DNA of 64,000 nt from Hypericum androsaemum (lineage: Eukaryota; Streptophyta; Magnoliopsida; Malpighiales; Hypericaceae): positions 3,100,501 to 3,164,500 of the forward strand of contig OZ023180.1 of assembly GCA_963995505.1 (NCBI GenBank), written 5' to 3'. Each line of letters starts with the position of its first letter. The first letter of the stretch is position 1. A model generated the notes under the pieces. That model had not been told where the DNA came from, ran no database searches, and saw nothing but the letters and a program-made list of their open reading frames with translations. The position numbers and the translations under genes were made by a program. Shown in pieces: positions 37,426 to 49,765 of this stretch.

Positions 37426-37893
37426 CTAAATCAAGAAAGCGGCAACGTCGGCCAAATCAGCCACTTCCTTGGTAAGTCCGGTGACCGGAGATCCTTTAGG
37501 GAGTTGTTTCAGGCAATCTTTCGCTTCATTACTGAGGCCTCGAATAGCCTCCCTTCCGTAATACGTACCAAATCCTTGTCTGACTTGATCGATAGAAATA
37601 TTCAATATGGTCTCAAAATTTTCAGTGCATTTGCTGGGCTTGCTTTTGATCATTGCATACACCGCTTTCGCCCTAACTTCAATCACATCGATGACGACGA
37701 AAGGTACGAAGAATTCAAATCTCGGACTGCGATGGTAAGGATTTAGATTCACTGCTTTGACGCACAGATTAGGATTCGGAGTGCGCTTGCATGTTTTATC
37801 AACGGAGGTGGCATCTGATTGGATGAGGGAGAACTGGGTTAGGAGCAGCATGCAGATGCTCATCAAAGAAACCAAGCAACAGGTGCGCCTCAT
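37426..37893 (-). CDS. pectin methylesterase / invertase inhibitor-like protein
   Basis: A small secreted inhibitor of pectin methylesterases or acid invertases. The single open exon encodes 155 residues. The N terminus (CCLVSLMSICMLLLTQFSL) is a signal peptide. The first disulphide hairpin signature CKRTPNPNLC is present, and two further cysteines (SKCTENF and AKDCLKQL) fit the second conserved pair. The C terminus (EVADLADVAAFLI) is typical but slightly short against the usual 170-200 residues. No interrupting stop is present. Inhibitor target and apoplastic versus vacuolar site cannot be told from sequence. Copy 1 of the tandem pair is dead. Confidence 0.85.
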   Translation of the reverse strand: MRRTCCLVSLMSICMLLLTQFSLIQSDATSVDKTCKRTPNPNLCVKAVNLNPYHRSPRFEFFVPFVVIDVIEVRAKAVYAMIKSKPSKCTENFETILNISIDQVRQGFGTYYGREAIRGLSNEAKDCLKQLPKGSPVTGLTKEVADLADVAAFLI

Positions 37894-37980
37894 TGTTATG
37901 AACTGGTTGTTTGACGCTGAGATTGAAGTGTAGAAGGAGTAGAATTTGGTGGTATGGAAAGCTAGGGTTGGGGGGATTGA

Positions 37981-37987
37981 TTTTATA
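37981..37987 (-). promoter_or_regulatory. putative TATA box of the intact inhibitor gene
   Basis: The minus strand reads TATAAAA about 90 bp upstream of the ATG at 37893. The duplicated pseudogene copy lacks this region entirely. Confidence 0.5.
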
Positions 37988-38123
37988 GGGGGAAAATTAC
38001 TTGACAGTTTGAATATTGGTCAAATGCATTTATATTGCTTCCTTTTTTAAAAATTCTAATATTAAGAGTGAATTGACTATCCCAATGATATGTTTTACGT
38101 TTGTAGGTTTGAATAAAAAAAAT

Positions 38124-38880
38124 GAGTTAAAAATATTTTATTACTCTGTGTTCTTTCAAACAGATACTTTGTGCTATATGTTTTAAAAACGTCCAAAAGA
38201 CTACCTTGTGTTTTACTCCAGCCATCACTTGTGAACTGAGTTATTGCCGGACTTGACATTCAGATATCAGAGATGATGTGGCGTTCAATAATGTGGAAAA
38301 TTAGACAAATATTGCTGACGTGGAATATAATAAAAATAAAAAATGCCCTTCTTCCCCGCCTCGCCACCTCTCTCCTACGCAGGTAAGTGTACCTTGGTGG
38401 ACCCTTCTTCACTTTTCTACTAATATTTGTCTCTAGTCCTTGGGCGACCCAGCCCTCATCATTCCAGATCTGCGAGGGCGTTGAGAAGAAGATGAAGGCG
38501 GGCAAGTTGGTGACTCCACTTACGAAAAGGGAAGCAGTCCATGGTCGTCCAAAGCTCAGGGAAGCGACCTTCCATAGCTAAGGGAAGGTAAGGCGGCGGA
38601 CGGTGGCGGCATCGATTAAGGAGTGGCTTGCTGCTAAAAACCTATGGGTGGGGTAGACGAAGGTTTTAGGTTTTTTTTAAAATTTTATTATTATAATTCA
38701 CATCACCCATTTTTGTTCATTTTTCCAATGCCATGTCATCCCGGAATTTCAAATTCGGCAACAACCGAGTTCAAAAATGGTGGTCAAAGCAAAATACAAG
38801 GCAGTCTTTTGGACATTTTTAAAATACAGGGTACAAAATGGCTATTTCAAATAACACAGAACACCAAAATATTTTTAACC
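38124..38880. mobile_element. TIR element (element E), about 0.76 kb
   Basis: Inverted arms of about 150 bp (38124-38275 and 38730-38880) share GTTAAAAATATTTT, GTCCAAAAGACT and CCTTGT. The flanks TAAAAAAAT and TAAAAATTT are an imperfect 9-bp duplicate in A/T-rich sequence. The GC-richer centre (about 38340-38640) may be captured host sequence and is unrecognised. Confidence 0.7.
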
Positions 38881-39016
38881 TAAAAATTTTAGGTAAATAC
38901 AAGTCTATTATTAGTTAGATTCCTTATTTTATATATCCTTATCCAATTTAGTGAAAGATACTTATGTTTCCGTTTATATTTGGTAGATACCAGGAATCAT
39001 AGTAATATTATTCTTT

Positions 39017-40551
39017 GGGAAAAGTACCATGTGGTTTATACAAATTTTGCGATATGATTCTGAGGTTTAGAAATGACTTTTTTGATAGTTGTGGTTTTAC
39101 GTTTTTTGCGTTAGAGGCTCGGGAGCCTCCCCGAGCCAAAAATCAGATCTGAACCTAAAAACGACGCCGTTTTAAGAGTGATGTGGCATACCACGTCAGA
39201 CTTTTTTTACCGGTTGGCAACGTGAGTTGGTACGACTTAAATATTATTTTTAATCCCTTATCTTTTTTATAATTTTTCAAATTCGCCCTTTCTTCTTCGT
39301 TGTCTTCTTCTCCCCCTCCTCCCTTCTCTCTCCTCTTCGTCAAACCTATCCTAAAATTGGAGAATGAATCTGTAATTTTTTCAAATCTGGCAGCTCCCAT
39401 GAAATCTCCTCTGGATAAGGAAACTGCCATTTTAATTGCCCTTAATTTAATCAAGAAACCCACATCTTCATCCCTTCCTCTTCCCCCTTCCACAAATTCT
39501 TCCTCTTATCCTCCTTCAATCCCAACACCCACTCCCATTCCCTCCTCGCCTACACCCTCGACCCCTCCTCTCCATCCCCACCCGACCCCACCGCCTCGTG
39601 GACCCTGCCCGTCCGCGTCTCCTCTATAACCTCCGCCCCCTCCCTCTTGGCCGCCGGCACAGCTTCCGGGTCTGTTCACACGTTCCCTCACTCGGTGGGG
39701 ATTGAGATGGAGCCCGTGGTGGAAGTTGGGGCTACAAGGTTGGGTCGGCGGGGTTGATTTGAGCGACAAGGTGGACCCCAACGTCGAAGCCTAGTACAGA
39801 GGAGTTCCGTGTTCCTGGGCACGTTTGAAGACGTCGGAGACCATCTGAGCGAGGAGCGGACGGCAGAGAGAAGGACGCAAAGGACGGCAAGATTCAGATC
39901 GAGGTCCGGCGAGATCCACTTTGTCGGCAGGGGACTTTAGGTTGAATAAGGAGGAGATGGTCAATTTTACTAAAAACCAAGAGGTTGGTCAAGAAAGAGA
40001 AGGGAAAAAAAGGATTTTGAGCCATTGGGGTTGGGGTTGGGGTTGGGGTTGGGTTTGGCGACATGGGTGTTCTTGACGAAGATGACGTGGAGCGAGGAGT
40101 TTAATTGATTGGATGTTGTTGGTGTTTAATTTTACCTGTTGTTACGAAGCGGTAAATTAAATAAAATAATTGGGATTTGATCACCCTTGACCTTGAGTCA
40201 CACTTGATATTGATGGGCTAGACGAAGGATTAAGTACAATTTGAAGATGGAGAAGGTGAAGGGGGGAGAGAGGGGAAATTTGAAAAATTATAAAAGATAA
40301 GAGATTAAAAAGGATATTTAAGTCGTGCCAACTCACATAGCCAACCGGCAAAAAAAATCTGATGTGGCATGCCACATCACCCTTAAAACGGCGTCGTTTC
40401 TAGGTTCAGAGCTGATTTTTGGCTCAAAAAATTTACCGAGTCTCTAACGCAAAAAATGTGAAACTGCAACTAGTAAAAAAATCATTTCTAAACCTCAGGA
40501 TCATATCGCAAAATCTGTGTAAATCACAGGATTCAAATGGTACTTTTTCCT
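39017..40551. mobile_element. Mutator-like TIR element (element F) with cargo
   Basis: Arms of about 280 bp (39017-39300 and 40250-40551) are inverted copies containing GGGAAAAGTACCAT, AAACGGCGTCGTTT-like and CCGGTTGGC motifs. The 9-bp flanks TTATTCTTT (39008-39016) and TTATTTTTT (40552-40560) match at 8 of 9. The interior is GC-rich with Pro/Ser-rich open frames; plus-strand residues such as LLAAGTASGSVHTF look exon-like but I cannot name the source gene. Confidence 0.8.
40027..40055 (+). repeat. GGGGTT hexamer tract
   Basis: About five GGGGTT units in a row on the plus strand, within element F. Four or more G-runs make it a potential G-quadruplex. It is not the plant telomere unit (TTTAGGG). 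Confidence 0.9.
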
Positions 40552-40744
40552 TATTTTTTGGGGTAAGGAATTCATATTAGTTATTTGTGTCCGATACGAT
40601 TTATATCCACACAGAACTGAATGGTTAATCTAGAATTTGAGAAATTTTCAAATCCTATTTTAGTGTCTTTTTGCTTACATGTTTGAAATTATTGTTGATA
40701 CGAGCGTCTATTTTAACTTTTGTAACATTTGATTATTAGTGTTT

Positions 40745-40982
40745 TGTTATGAGCTGGGGGACTTAGTTGCAATATTATAGAATTACAGGGACTTGATTGT
40801 AATACGGATAGAATTACTAGAATATATAGTGGGAAGAAGGGAACGAGGGGGATCATTCTAGAAGTTGTAAAGATAACCATTTTTCCTCTCCTCTTCTAAA
40901 CGGTGGTAACCGTCTCTTCTCCCTCAATTCTTCCGCCACCATTCTTCTTCTCTCTCTCGATCTCGAGCTCAAGATCACAACA
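40745..40982 (+). repeat. 5' LTR of gypsy element
   Basis: It is 238 bp. Partner LTR at 45719-45959; differs at three sites plus a CTT unit. Confidence 0.95.
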
Positions 40983-41023
40983 AATTGGTATCAGAGCCTG
41001 TGATCTCTCGGATTATCAAGCAA

Positions 41024-44000
41024 ATGACTCGTTGGAGCGACATGGAGGATCATGTTCGAGCGCTTGAGCAAGGACTGGCCAGGCAATCGGAGGTGATTCT
41101 TGATGAATCAAGCCAGAGACGAAGGCAGTTCGTGGAGCTGCAGCGTACCTCTGAGGAGCATCGCGTCGAGGCGATGGCGAAGCTCGACGATAACACCACA
41201 CGGGTGACTAGGGTTGAGGCGCGATTGGACCAGGTGCTTGATACTCTCAAGTCATTAGTAGCAGCAAAGGAGAAGACTCTGATGGAGGATCGAAGGTCTC
41301 CCCTGCTACCCTTGCCGACGGAGAGGCCGCGAGGAGTCGAGCACGGCGAGCACAGTGGGTCGAGGACGGAGGTTGTGGGTGACAACACCACTCCGGAGGT
41401 TGAAGAGACACCGCGACCCAGGCGTAATGCGGCGAACCCCCAAACTCCCCAGGTAAACTTTCCTATGCCAAGAATTGAAATTCCCCTGTTTGGCGGTGAA
41501 AATCCTAGGTCGTGGATTAGGCGTTGCGAAAAGTATTTCTTGGTGCATAATGTTCCTGACAATAGGAAGTTGAGCTTGGGATCCATATACCTTGAAGATA
41601 GGGCAGATACGTGGTATATGTCTTGGATCTTAGGGAATGAGGATGCAGGTTGGAGAGAGTTTAAGGAGGCCCTCTGCACAAGATTTGGGGACAAGGGGTA
41701 TGATTCAGTGGTTCAGGACTTTAACCAACTGAAACAGCATGGTAATGTTGAGGAATATGTCAGTAAGTTTGAGGAACTCAAGGCACTGATGTTGGTGGAG
41801 AATCGATTCTTGACGGATAGATACTTCACCTCTAGCTTCATAGCAGGGCTGGAAGAAGATGTGCAGGCTCTAGTGAGGGCATCCAGACCCGTTTCTCTTG
41901 CTGAAGCTATCCGTTTGGCCAAGTTAAATGAGACTGCAATTGGGGCGTTGTTCAAGAAGAGGCCAACTTATAGAGCAGCTGGTAGTGGAAGTGCAGCTCC
42001 AGCCTCTTCTTGGGGTGGTGGTAGCAAAAGTGTGAGCAGTGGGTCTATGGCTTCTACTGGTAGAAGTGGTGCTGGTAGTAATAGTGTGAATAATGGAAGG
42101 AATTATAGGAATCCTAACTGCTATACGTGTGGAGAGAAGTGGTTCAGGGGTCATGTGTGTGCAAACAAGAAGGATCCTTCCCTACATTTGTTAGATGAAG
42201 TAGAAGATGAGGAAGTATTGGAAGAAATGGATTATGATCATGAGGCTATTATATCCTTACAAGCTGTAGAAGCAGTGGATAAGTCAGCAAGAAGTGGAAC
42301 TCTGAAGGTGATGGGAAAGTGTAGGGAGAAACCTTTGCTTGTGTTGTTGGATTCGGGTAGTACTTTCAGTTTTGTAGATAAAGCAATGATTCAATCATTG
42401 TCTATCAAACCTGAGCCTATTGCAGCTGTTGTGGTCACTGTGGCTAATGGTGAGAGGATGACTAGCCAAGAGCATTGCAGGGGATTCCAATGGGTGATGG
42501 GAGGCCAGCAATTCAAGAGTGATTTGAGGGTCTTGAAGTTGGGTGGATATGATTTGGTACTAGGTACGGACTGGATGAAAGGGGACAAGCCTGGGACATC
42601 AGTTGAATTCGATTTTTGGCAAATGCAAGCCATATTAAAGAAGGATGGTAAGCTGACTGTTCTTAAAGGAATGTCCAATGAAGAATTGCATCAATTGCAG
42701 GAGGAGAACCCTGATGCATCAGTAGTTGGAGAAGGTGTTGCAGAGATGGCAATAATAGATTGTGTGCAGCTACAGCAATCTCTGTTCAAAAGGAAAGATT
42801 GTGGTTTAGAAGAGATCTATTGGGTCATTAATGAAACTGTAGAAGAGGAAGGTTCAGGTCATGAAGTTGTTGGTGGCAAGTATAAAGATCATAATTTTGT
42901 ACAGGCTTTGCATCAGCTACTTAATGACTTTACAGATGTGTTTCAGGAGCCATCTTCTCTACCACCACCTAGAGATTTTGATCACGAGATCCCTCTTGTT
43001 CCTGGGGCTAAACCAGTTAACATCAGGCCTTATAGATATGCTTACCATCAGAAGGCAGAAATTGAGAGTCAAGTGAAAAAATTACTGGAATCATCCTTTA
43101 TCCAACCAAGTAAGAGTCCATATGCCTCACCAGTTCTTCTTGTCAAGAAAAAGGAGGGAACTTGGCGGATGTGTATAGATTACAGCCAGTTAAACAATCT
43201 AACTGTCAAGAACAAGTTTCCTATACCACTGATTGATGATTTACTTGATGAATTGAATGGAGCAATGGTGTTTTCTAAGCTAGACTTACGTTCTGGTTAT
43301 CACCAGATCAGAATGAAGGAGGAGGATATACCCAAGACAGCTTTTAGAACACACCATGGTCACTATGAATTCAAGGTCATGCCCTTTGGCTTGACAAATG
43401 CTCCTGCAAGCTTCCAAACTTTAATGAATACAGTGTTTGGACCATATTTGAGAGACTTTATATTAGTATTCTTTGATGATATACTAATATATAGCAAGAG
43501 CTTGGAGGAACATCTGATGCACTTGGAGAAAACACTGCAGATTTTTCGACAGCAGAACTTTTATGCTAAGATGTGTAAATGTTCATTTGGAACAAGTGAG
43601 GTGGAATATTTGGGTCACATAATCTCCAAAGAAGGTGTGAAAACTAATGGCAAGAAGATTGAAGCTATAAATTCTTGGAATACTCCTTCTAATGTTATTT
43701 GTAGACCACTATATGATTTGTTGAAGAAAAATGGGTTCTCTTGGAATGATTCAGCTGAAACAGCCTTCCAGAAGCTCAAAACAGCCATGACAGAAGCTCC
43801 CGTGTTGGCCTTACCAAATTTCAACAAACCCTTTATTGTGGAGACTGATGCTAGCCAGCAGGGTATTGGTGTAGTATTGATGCAAGAAGGTAGACCTCTG
43901 GCTTTCCTCAGTGAAGCATTTGGACCCAGGAATGCTGGTAGGTCCATATACGAAAAGGAACTGTTAGCCGTGCTTGCAGCAATTGATAAATGAAGACCCT

Positions 44001-45682
44001 ACCTTGAGAATGGACACTTCTTTATCAAGACTGATCAATCAAGTATAAAGTACTTGTTGGAGCAAAAAGTACACACCAGTCTACAAAAAAAAGCCGTGTC
44101 CAAATTGCTTGGATTGGATTTCTCTATTAGTTACAAGAAGGGTAAAGAAAATGTAGTTGCAGATGCGTTATCGAGGAAATCTCGTGTTACACCAGTGGAA
44201 GATGTAGCAGCTGTAGCAGGAGATTACATGGCTATATCATTGCTGCAACCTCAGTGGATGCTAGAAATCATCAATTCGTATGAGGGTGATGATGAAGCAA
44301 CTACATTACAGGCAACTCTTCTGATTGATCCTGCCTCCAAACCTGACTATAAGTTAGAGGGAGGTCTGATCAAGTTTAAGGGGAAGATTTTTGTGGGAAG
44401 TACGGGATCTTTGAGGCAGCAGTTGGTGGATGAACTACATAAATCTGTAGTGGGAGGACACTCTAGCATAACTGGAAGCTATGAGAGAATCAAGAAGTTT
44501 TTCTACTGGCCAAACATGAAGAAGGATGTGCAATTGGTGGTATCTCAATGTTCAGTTTGCAAGCAGTGTAAAGATGAGTATATGGCTAGCCCGGGGTTGT
44601 TGCAACCCTTGCCCATCCCTGCAGGAGCATGGCAAGATATCTCACTCGACTTTATTGAAGGCCTGCCACCATCTCAGAAGAAGGATGCAATCCTAGTGGT
44701 GGTGGACAGATTCACAAAGTATGCTCACTTCTTCCCTCTTACTCATCCTTTTACTGCTATGCACATTGCTACGACTTTGTTGGATGGAGTATGCAAGTTA
44801 CATGGTGTTCCTAAGAGCATGGTGTGTGATAGGGACAAGATTTTCACTAGCAAAGTCTGGCAAGGATTGTTCAAACTGTTTGGTACAACTGTGAATCTCT
44901 CAACTGCTTATCACCCGCAGTCTGATGGACAAACAGAGAGGGTAAACCGATGTGTTGAGACCTATCTGCGATGTTTCTGTTTTGAAGAACCCAAGACATG
45001 GAGTAGGTGGTTGTCTTTGGCTGAATTTTGGTATAATACCAACTATCACCAGTCCTTGAAGATGTCTCCTTTTGAAGCTCTATATGGTTACATACCATCT
45101 GAGTTGCCTGGTCTATTTGTACAACAGAGTGCTGTGGCTGTAGTGGATGAGTTCTTAGCAGAAAGAGCACGAATTCTGCAGCTCATTACTGCCAATTTGC
45201 AGAATGCACAATTGAGAATGAAGTTGCAAGCTGATAAATATAGATCGGAGAGGGAGTTCCAAGTTGGAGATTGGGTGTTTCTGAAGCTACAACCTTACAG
45301 ACAAACATCGGTAGCTGTCAGGAAGAATCTCAAGCTTGCTGCAAAATTCTACGGTCCTTTTGAAGTTCTGCAGAGGGTGGGAGCTGTTTCTTATCGACTA
45401 AATCTACCTATTGGAAGCAGCATCCATCCCGTGTTCCATGTATCCTTATTAAAGAAAGGGTTACCACCAGACACACAACCAGCTTCTACTCTTCCAGTTT
45501 TGGATGCAAATGGTGATGTGATGGTGAAGCCAGTGGAGATTTTGGCTACTCGGAAATTACAGAGGGGTTCAACTCTAGTGGATCAGCTGTTGGTCACTTG
45601 GAGCAACTTGGATGAGGAAAACGCAACATGGGAGGATAAAACAGATCTCCAGACCCGCTTCCCAAGTTTTGTGGTGAATTAA
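41024..45682 (+). pseudogene. gypsy gag-pol polyprotein with one nonsense codon and an internal deletion
   Basis: A single frame from ATG 41024 covers Gag, a zinc knuckle (CYTCGEKWFRGHVC, about 42118-42160), aspartic protease (LLDSGST, about 42343), reverse transcriptase (FFDDILIYS, about 43470), RNase H (ETDASQQGIG), integrase (HHCC about 44430-44570, then the D, D and E residues near 44648, 44827 and 44936) and a chromodomain (about 45520-45680; LLVTWSNLDEENATWED). It is interrupted by TGA at 43991-43993, where relatives have Trp, with the frame resuming unchanged. About 26 residues normally linking reverse transcriptase to RNase H are missing in frame near 43695. Confidence 0.9.
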
Positions 45683-45718
45683 AACCTTGAGGACAAGGTT
45701 TATTTCGAAGGGGAAGGT

Positions 45719-45959
45719 TGTTATGAGCTGGGGGACTTAGTTGTAATATTATAGAATTACAGGGACTTGATTGTAATACGGATAGAATTACTAGAATATA
45801 TAGTGGGAAAAAGGGTACGAGGGGGATCATTCTAGAAGTTGTAAAGATAACCATTTTTCCTCTCCTCTTCTAAACGGTGGTAACCGTCTCTTCTCCCTCA
45901 ATTCTTCCGCCACCATTCTTCTTCTTCTCTCTCTCGATCTCGAGCTCAAGATCACAACA
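45719..45959 (+). repeat. 3' LTR of gypsy element
   Basis: It is 241 bp, ends at the right TGTTT target duplicate and carries an extra CTT unit relative to the 5' LTR. Confidence 0.95.
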
Positions 45960-45964
45960 TGTTT

Positions 45965-46590
45965 GGTATATTTGTTTCTCATGTTTTTGTCTTTCGATAA
46001 TCGATTAAAAATTTTCCGAAATTTAATTTTATTATACTCTTAGATCCCTCGCTGACGTTAGCAAATTTTTTTATCATAGGGATGACATTTCTACCCTTAA
46101 AAAAAAACCTCTTCAAGAAGTGCCGCGAGGGCCTCCAGTTTTCCCCCGCCGCCGCGTCGCCCCTTGCCTATTCCGCCGTCGAGAATAGTTTTGATTCTTG
46201 GTTCTTGAATTTGATTACTTATTGTTAGATTTCAGATTTGACCCATTAAATTAATAGGGGAGGTAGACAAAGACACAATTTCAGATCTGCAACGGAATGA
46301 AGAAAAACAGCGGATAGCTTTTTGTTTGGAAGACAAGGTTTGATTACTTATTGTTTGATAAAGATTTCAGATTTTTTGTTTGGAAGAGACGATGTTGTTT
46401 CTCGCCAGAGAAGAAAATAGCTTTTTTTAAGGGTATTCATATTAATGACAAACAAATTAAAAAAAACTCCGCTAATATCAGCGAGGGGTCTAAGAGTATA
46501 ATAAAACTAAATTACGAGGAGTTTTTAATCGATTGTCAAAAGACAAGAGGCGAATATGCCAAACAACAGGACCATGACAGTAATTATCCC
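45965..46590. mobile_element. TIR element (element G), left end interrupted by gypsy
   Basis: About 45965-46115 is inverted at about 46430-46590, sharing TGTTTGGTATATT, ATTATACTCTTAGA.CCCTCGCTGA and the motifs of elements B, C, D and H. The right terminus ends ATTATCCC. The gypsy element sits at the left arm; the outermost left bases cannot be matched across it. The short GC-rich centre (about 46110-46200) is unrecognised cargo. Confidence 0.65.
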
Positions 46591-46600
46591 TAATTTTTAG

Positions 46601-46810
46601 TATGATCTCATTAAAAAAAATTAGTCATAATAAAATGAACAATTCGAAGAATAATTTTGCAACAATATAAAATTGTCAAAAAAATAATACGCAACAGCAT
46701 AACACGGTTAGAGGATTGAAAAATGCCGTGGTTAGTTCCATAGTATTCAATAAAAACATCAGACAGTAGAAATCCAATGCCACATGGAATCACTCTTATC
46801 GAATTGTGTT
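46601..46810. repeat. remnant of SUMO-like 3' flank (copy 0)
   Basis: 46601-46715 matches 48424-48535 closely (TAGTCA.AATAAAATGAACAA, CATAACACGGTTAGAGG). 46725-46800 resembles 60328-60402, just downstream of the other SUMO-like gene (ATTCAATAA, CA.GGAATCACTCTTAT-like). It may mark a third, mostly deleted unit of the segmental duplication. Confidence 0.5.
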
Positions 46811-48423
46811 CCAGTGAGAACGTCCGATTAATTAAGTTTCCGTAATAAAGTTGAGGTAGAATTTCAAAGGTTAAGATAACTACGGGGGAGAGCCGTAATT
46901 AGATCTTTATGTTTTATTTTTTTTAAGTTGTCTGATATTTAAAATTGAATATTATTGAGTCATATTGTTAGTGCATTGTCAAGAGAATTTAGTATATAGT
47001 TGTGACTTTGGTATTTCTATTTATCCATGCGTCATGGATCGCACTCTTGTGAGAATCACTCGCATCCTTCTCAAGTTTATTTTCTTTGAGATACCAGGTC
47101 AAATTCAAAGTAGTTAAAAAAATATCATTTATTTTTATTGTCACCTCTTGAACTTATTATTCTTAAACTTTTTCGACATCTCAAATTGAGAAAACAATGG
47201 TGGATTTTCCTGAACTGGCATCACGGCCTCAGCATCACTGTCTCTGACAATTGGAACATCTCATATTCAAACTTTAGTTTGTTTGAAATGAGAGGAGGAA
47301 ACCCCCTATTATAGGCTCGCCTTGAGACCCCATTTAATTCAGAAATAATGACGATCATCAATACTCATATTAATCATGATCAATGAATGAACGGTTACAT
47401 CCATTAACGTCCCCTATCAACTATGATCAATGAATGGGTAATTACAAGAGTCATAAATTTCAAATTCATGATGGCAAGTAAAAATCATACTACTTTGAAG
47501 CCAATTTTCATTCACAATAAAAATTTATTTTTTGCACGTGTCATTTATTGTTACGAAATTTTCACAACTGAGTTTCAAACAATCTCATAGAGACACAAAA
47601 CTACCAATTAGTGTTACTCACATTATAATTAGCGCAAAATTCTTAATAGTTTATATTTGATTAAAGTTTTCTTTCTAATTAATTTCTTACGTCAAGTCGA
47701 TTGTCCATTAACAAGGAATTGAACCCAAGTCCTCGAGAAATGATGCAAGCACACTAACCAATTAGCTGCAATGAAAATTTTCCGCAATACAAAAAATTTA
47801 TTTCGTACTCACAATATGAATTTTTTTTTCGTATTCGCCCGTGGTAAAAAAAAATCATCCATGTGTCAAAAGGTGACAAAAAAATATTCCTATTTTGTTT
47901 CGACACCTGAAAAAGAAAACTTTAAGAAAGGACCCTATTTTAGTTTTAAAAAATCGAAATTCGACATGTGAGAGGAGAAAGAAGAAGGTGTTTTAGGAAA
48001 GATATAAACAAAATTGAGCAATTTCAAAATTTGCCTTCAATATCACGTCAGCAACTATGAGGTAAATCAATTATTTGTGTAGTGTGTCACGTAGGCACAA
48101 AAATGACGTTGTTACAATGACTCAGTACGAGCAACTATTCGAATTGTGAATTGATCTGTTCGAAAAACTAAAAAAACTTTTTTAATGAATTTTAATCCAC
48201 AAACCAATTTATATCAAATTGTAAAATCAAAAAGTACTAAAGTGGATTTTTATCAAAAAGGATTCATAGTAATCATATCGTCTTTTTTCAGTAAGAAATT
48301 CATATATTGGACACATGGTAACCATATCCTTTCTTGTTGTTTATACGAGCGTTTGTGTAATTTTTATTATTATAACTAGTAACAGTGACGTTGATAGTCC
48401 ACCAACTAATGTTAGTTTCTATA
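46811..48423. other. AT-rich intergenic region
   Basis: About 1.6 kb without a supported gene. Only low-complexity A/T tracts and short chance frames were seen. Confidence 0.5.
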
Positions 48424-49095
48424 GTATGTTCTCATAAATAAATTAGTCACAATAAAATGAACAATTCGAAGAATAATTATGCAACAATATAAATTGTCAT
48501 AAAATTATGCATCAGTATAACACGGTTAGAGGTTCCCAAAAGATATAAATCAAGTAAAAAAAATGGGATAAAAATTTCGGGATTAGTGTTCAAGTATTAG
48601 ATCATTACATTTCTACTTATACAAAAAGAAGACTAAATTTTTAAAAAAACAAAAAGAAGACAGTAACTTAAAAAAAAGACAGTAGAGGAGAAGTACTAGC
48701 AATTTATTGAAGTTCCAAATTTAATTGGGTTGGAACTGACATATGTTGCGGTTAATGCCTTTCTTATTTAAATAAAAAACTGAAACATAAGAAAATACAA
48801 TCCAATGCAGTCTTATCTGGAAAATACTGAATTCGGGTACATTATCCAAAATAACGAATATGGGTGTATTTGGAACCAATAGTTTAGGAGATAGAAGATT
48901 ATGAGTAGATTGTCAATCTACTTATTTAGTAAAATGAGTAGATTGCAATCTACTAGTAGATTATGAGTAGTTTTGGTTAGTTATTTATTTATTTTGTAAG
49001 ATGTGAATTAATTTTTTAACTAAATGATTGAGATCTTTCTTATTTATTTGACTACTTAAAAATTCTATTTAATAATTCATATTAGCATTTAGGCT
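48424..49095. repeat. 3' flank of SUMO-like pseudogene with duplicated segment
   Basis: 48424-48535 is a direct repeat of 46601-46715. A stretch at about 48880-48960 has self-inverse GAGTAGATTG/CAATCTAC motifs and may be a MITE remnant. No gene is supported. Confidence 0.5.
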
Positions 49096-49765
49096 TTAGC
49101 AATACCTTGGACTCCGAACTTCATGTATCACGTCACCATCTTGGATCATATACTGGGGGCAGATAAAAAATACATAAAAGTTAGAAGAATTGGTATACAT
49201 ATCATATTAAAAAATACAATAAAATCCAAGTATGAAAGAGACTTGAATTGAATTTAAAAGATCTTAATTTTACATCTTGTTCGAATAAAAGATAAAATTA
49301 GAAAAACCGCTTCTAAATTAGACAAGAGACAGTTAGCATCAATAATTACCTCATCCGCAGTGCCGCCCTCATGGAGGTAGCGCCCAGAGAAACGGAAATG
49401 AACGGAGTCCTTTTTCTGACCGGTCGTTCGTGTGGCACGGACTTGGATATTCTAACGGTATGCAGACTTCAACTAGCGAATCGGAAAGCCTCGCTTCATC
49501 CTGAGGGGAACTATTTCTCCATCCTGCCCATTGAACCATTTTTTAATACAAAAATAATCCATTAATCCTGAAGATATAGCATCTCAACTTCTAGAACCAC
49601 AGTTAAAAGATCAAGCATTAAGCCAAAGATTTGAAACTGAATTTGCACCAGGCTTTTGACGTGGACATTAACGTATACATTCTGATCCCACGGCATCTTA
49701 ATCTTGTCAGCCTCCCCGTCGCTGTCGCTGCAACCAACAGTCACCAGCGAGGGAAAAAGCGATTC

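Larger units (their letters stand above)
40745..45959 (+). mobile_element. Ty3/gypsy chromovirus-type LTR retrotransposon
   Basis: Short LTRs lie at 40745-40982 (238 bp) and 45719-45959 (241 bp) with TGTTATGAG...CACAACA ends and an exact 5-bp target duplication, TGTTT (40740-40744 and 45960-45964). The LTRs differ by three substitutions and one 3-bp indel, so the insertion is recent. The primer site TTGGTATCAGAGC (40985-40997) matches initiator-Met tRNA, and a polypurine tract GAAGGGGAAGG lies just before 45719. Short LTRs, a C-terminal chromodomain and the GHVC-type zinc knuckle suggest a Reina-like chromovirus. Confidence 0.95.

Noticed and set aside
39506..39781. Glycine-rich minus-strand frame
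   Set aside because: Shadow of the Pro/Ser-rich GC-biased cargo of element F.
40027..40055. Interstitial telomere repeat
   Set aside because: The unit is GGGGTT, not the plant TTTAGGG.
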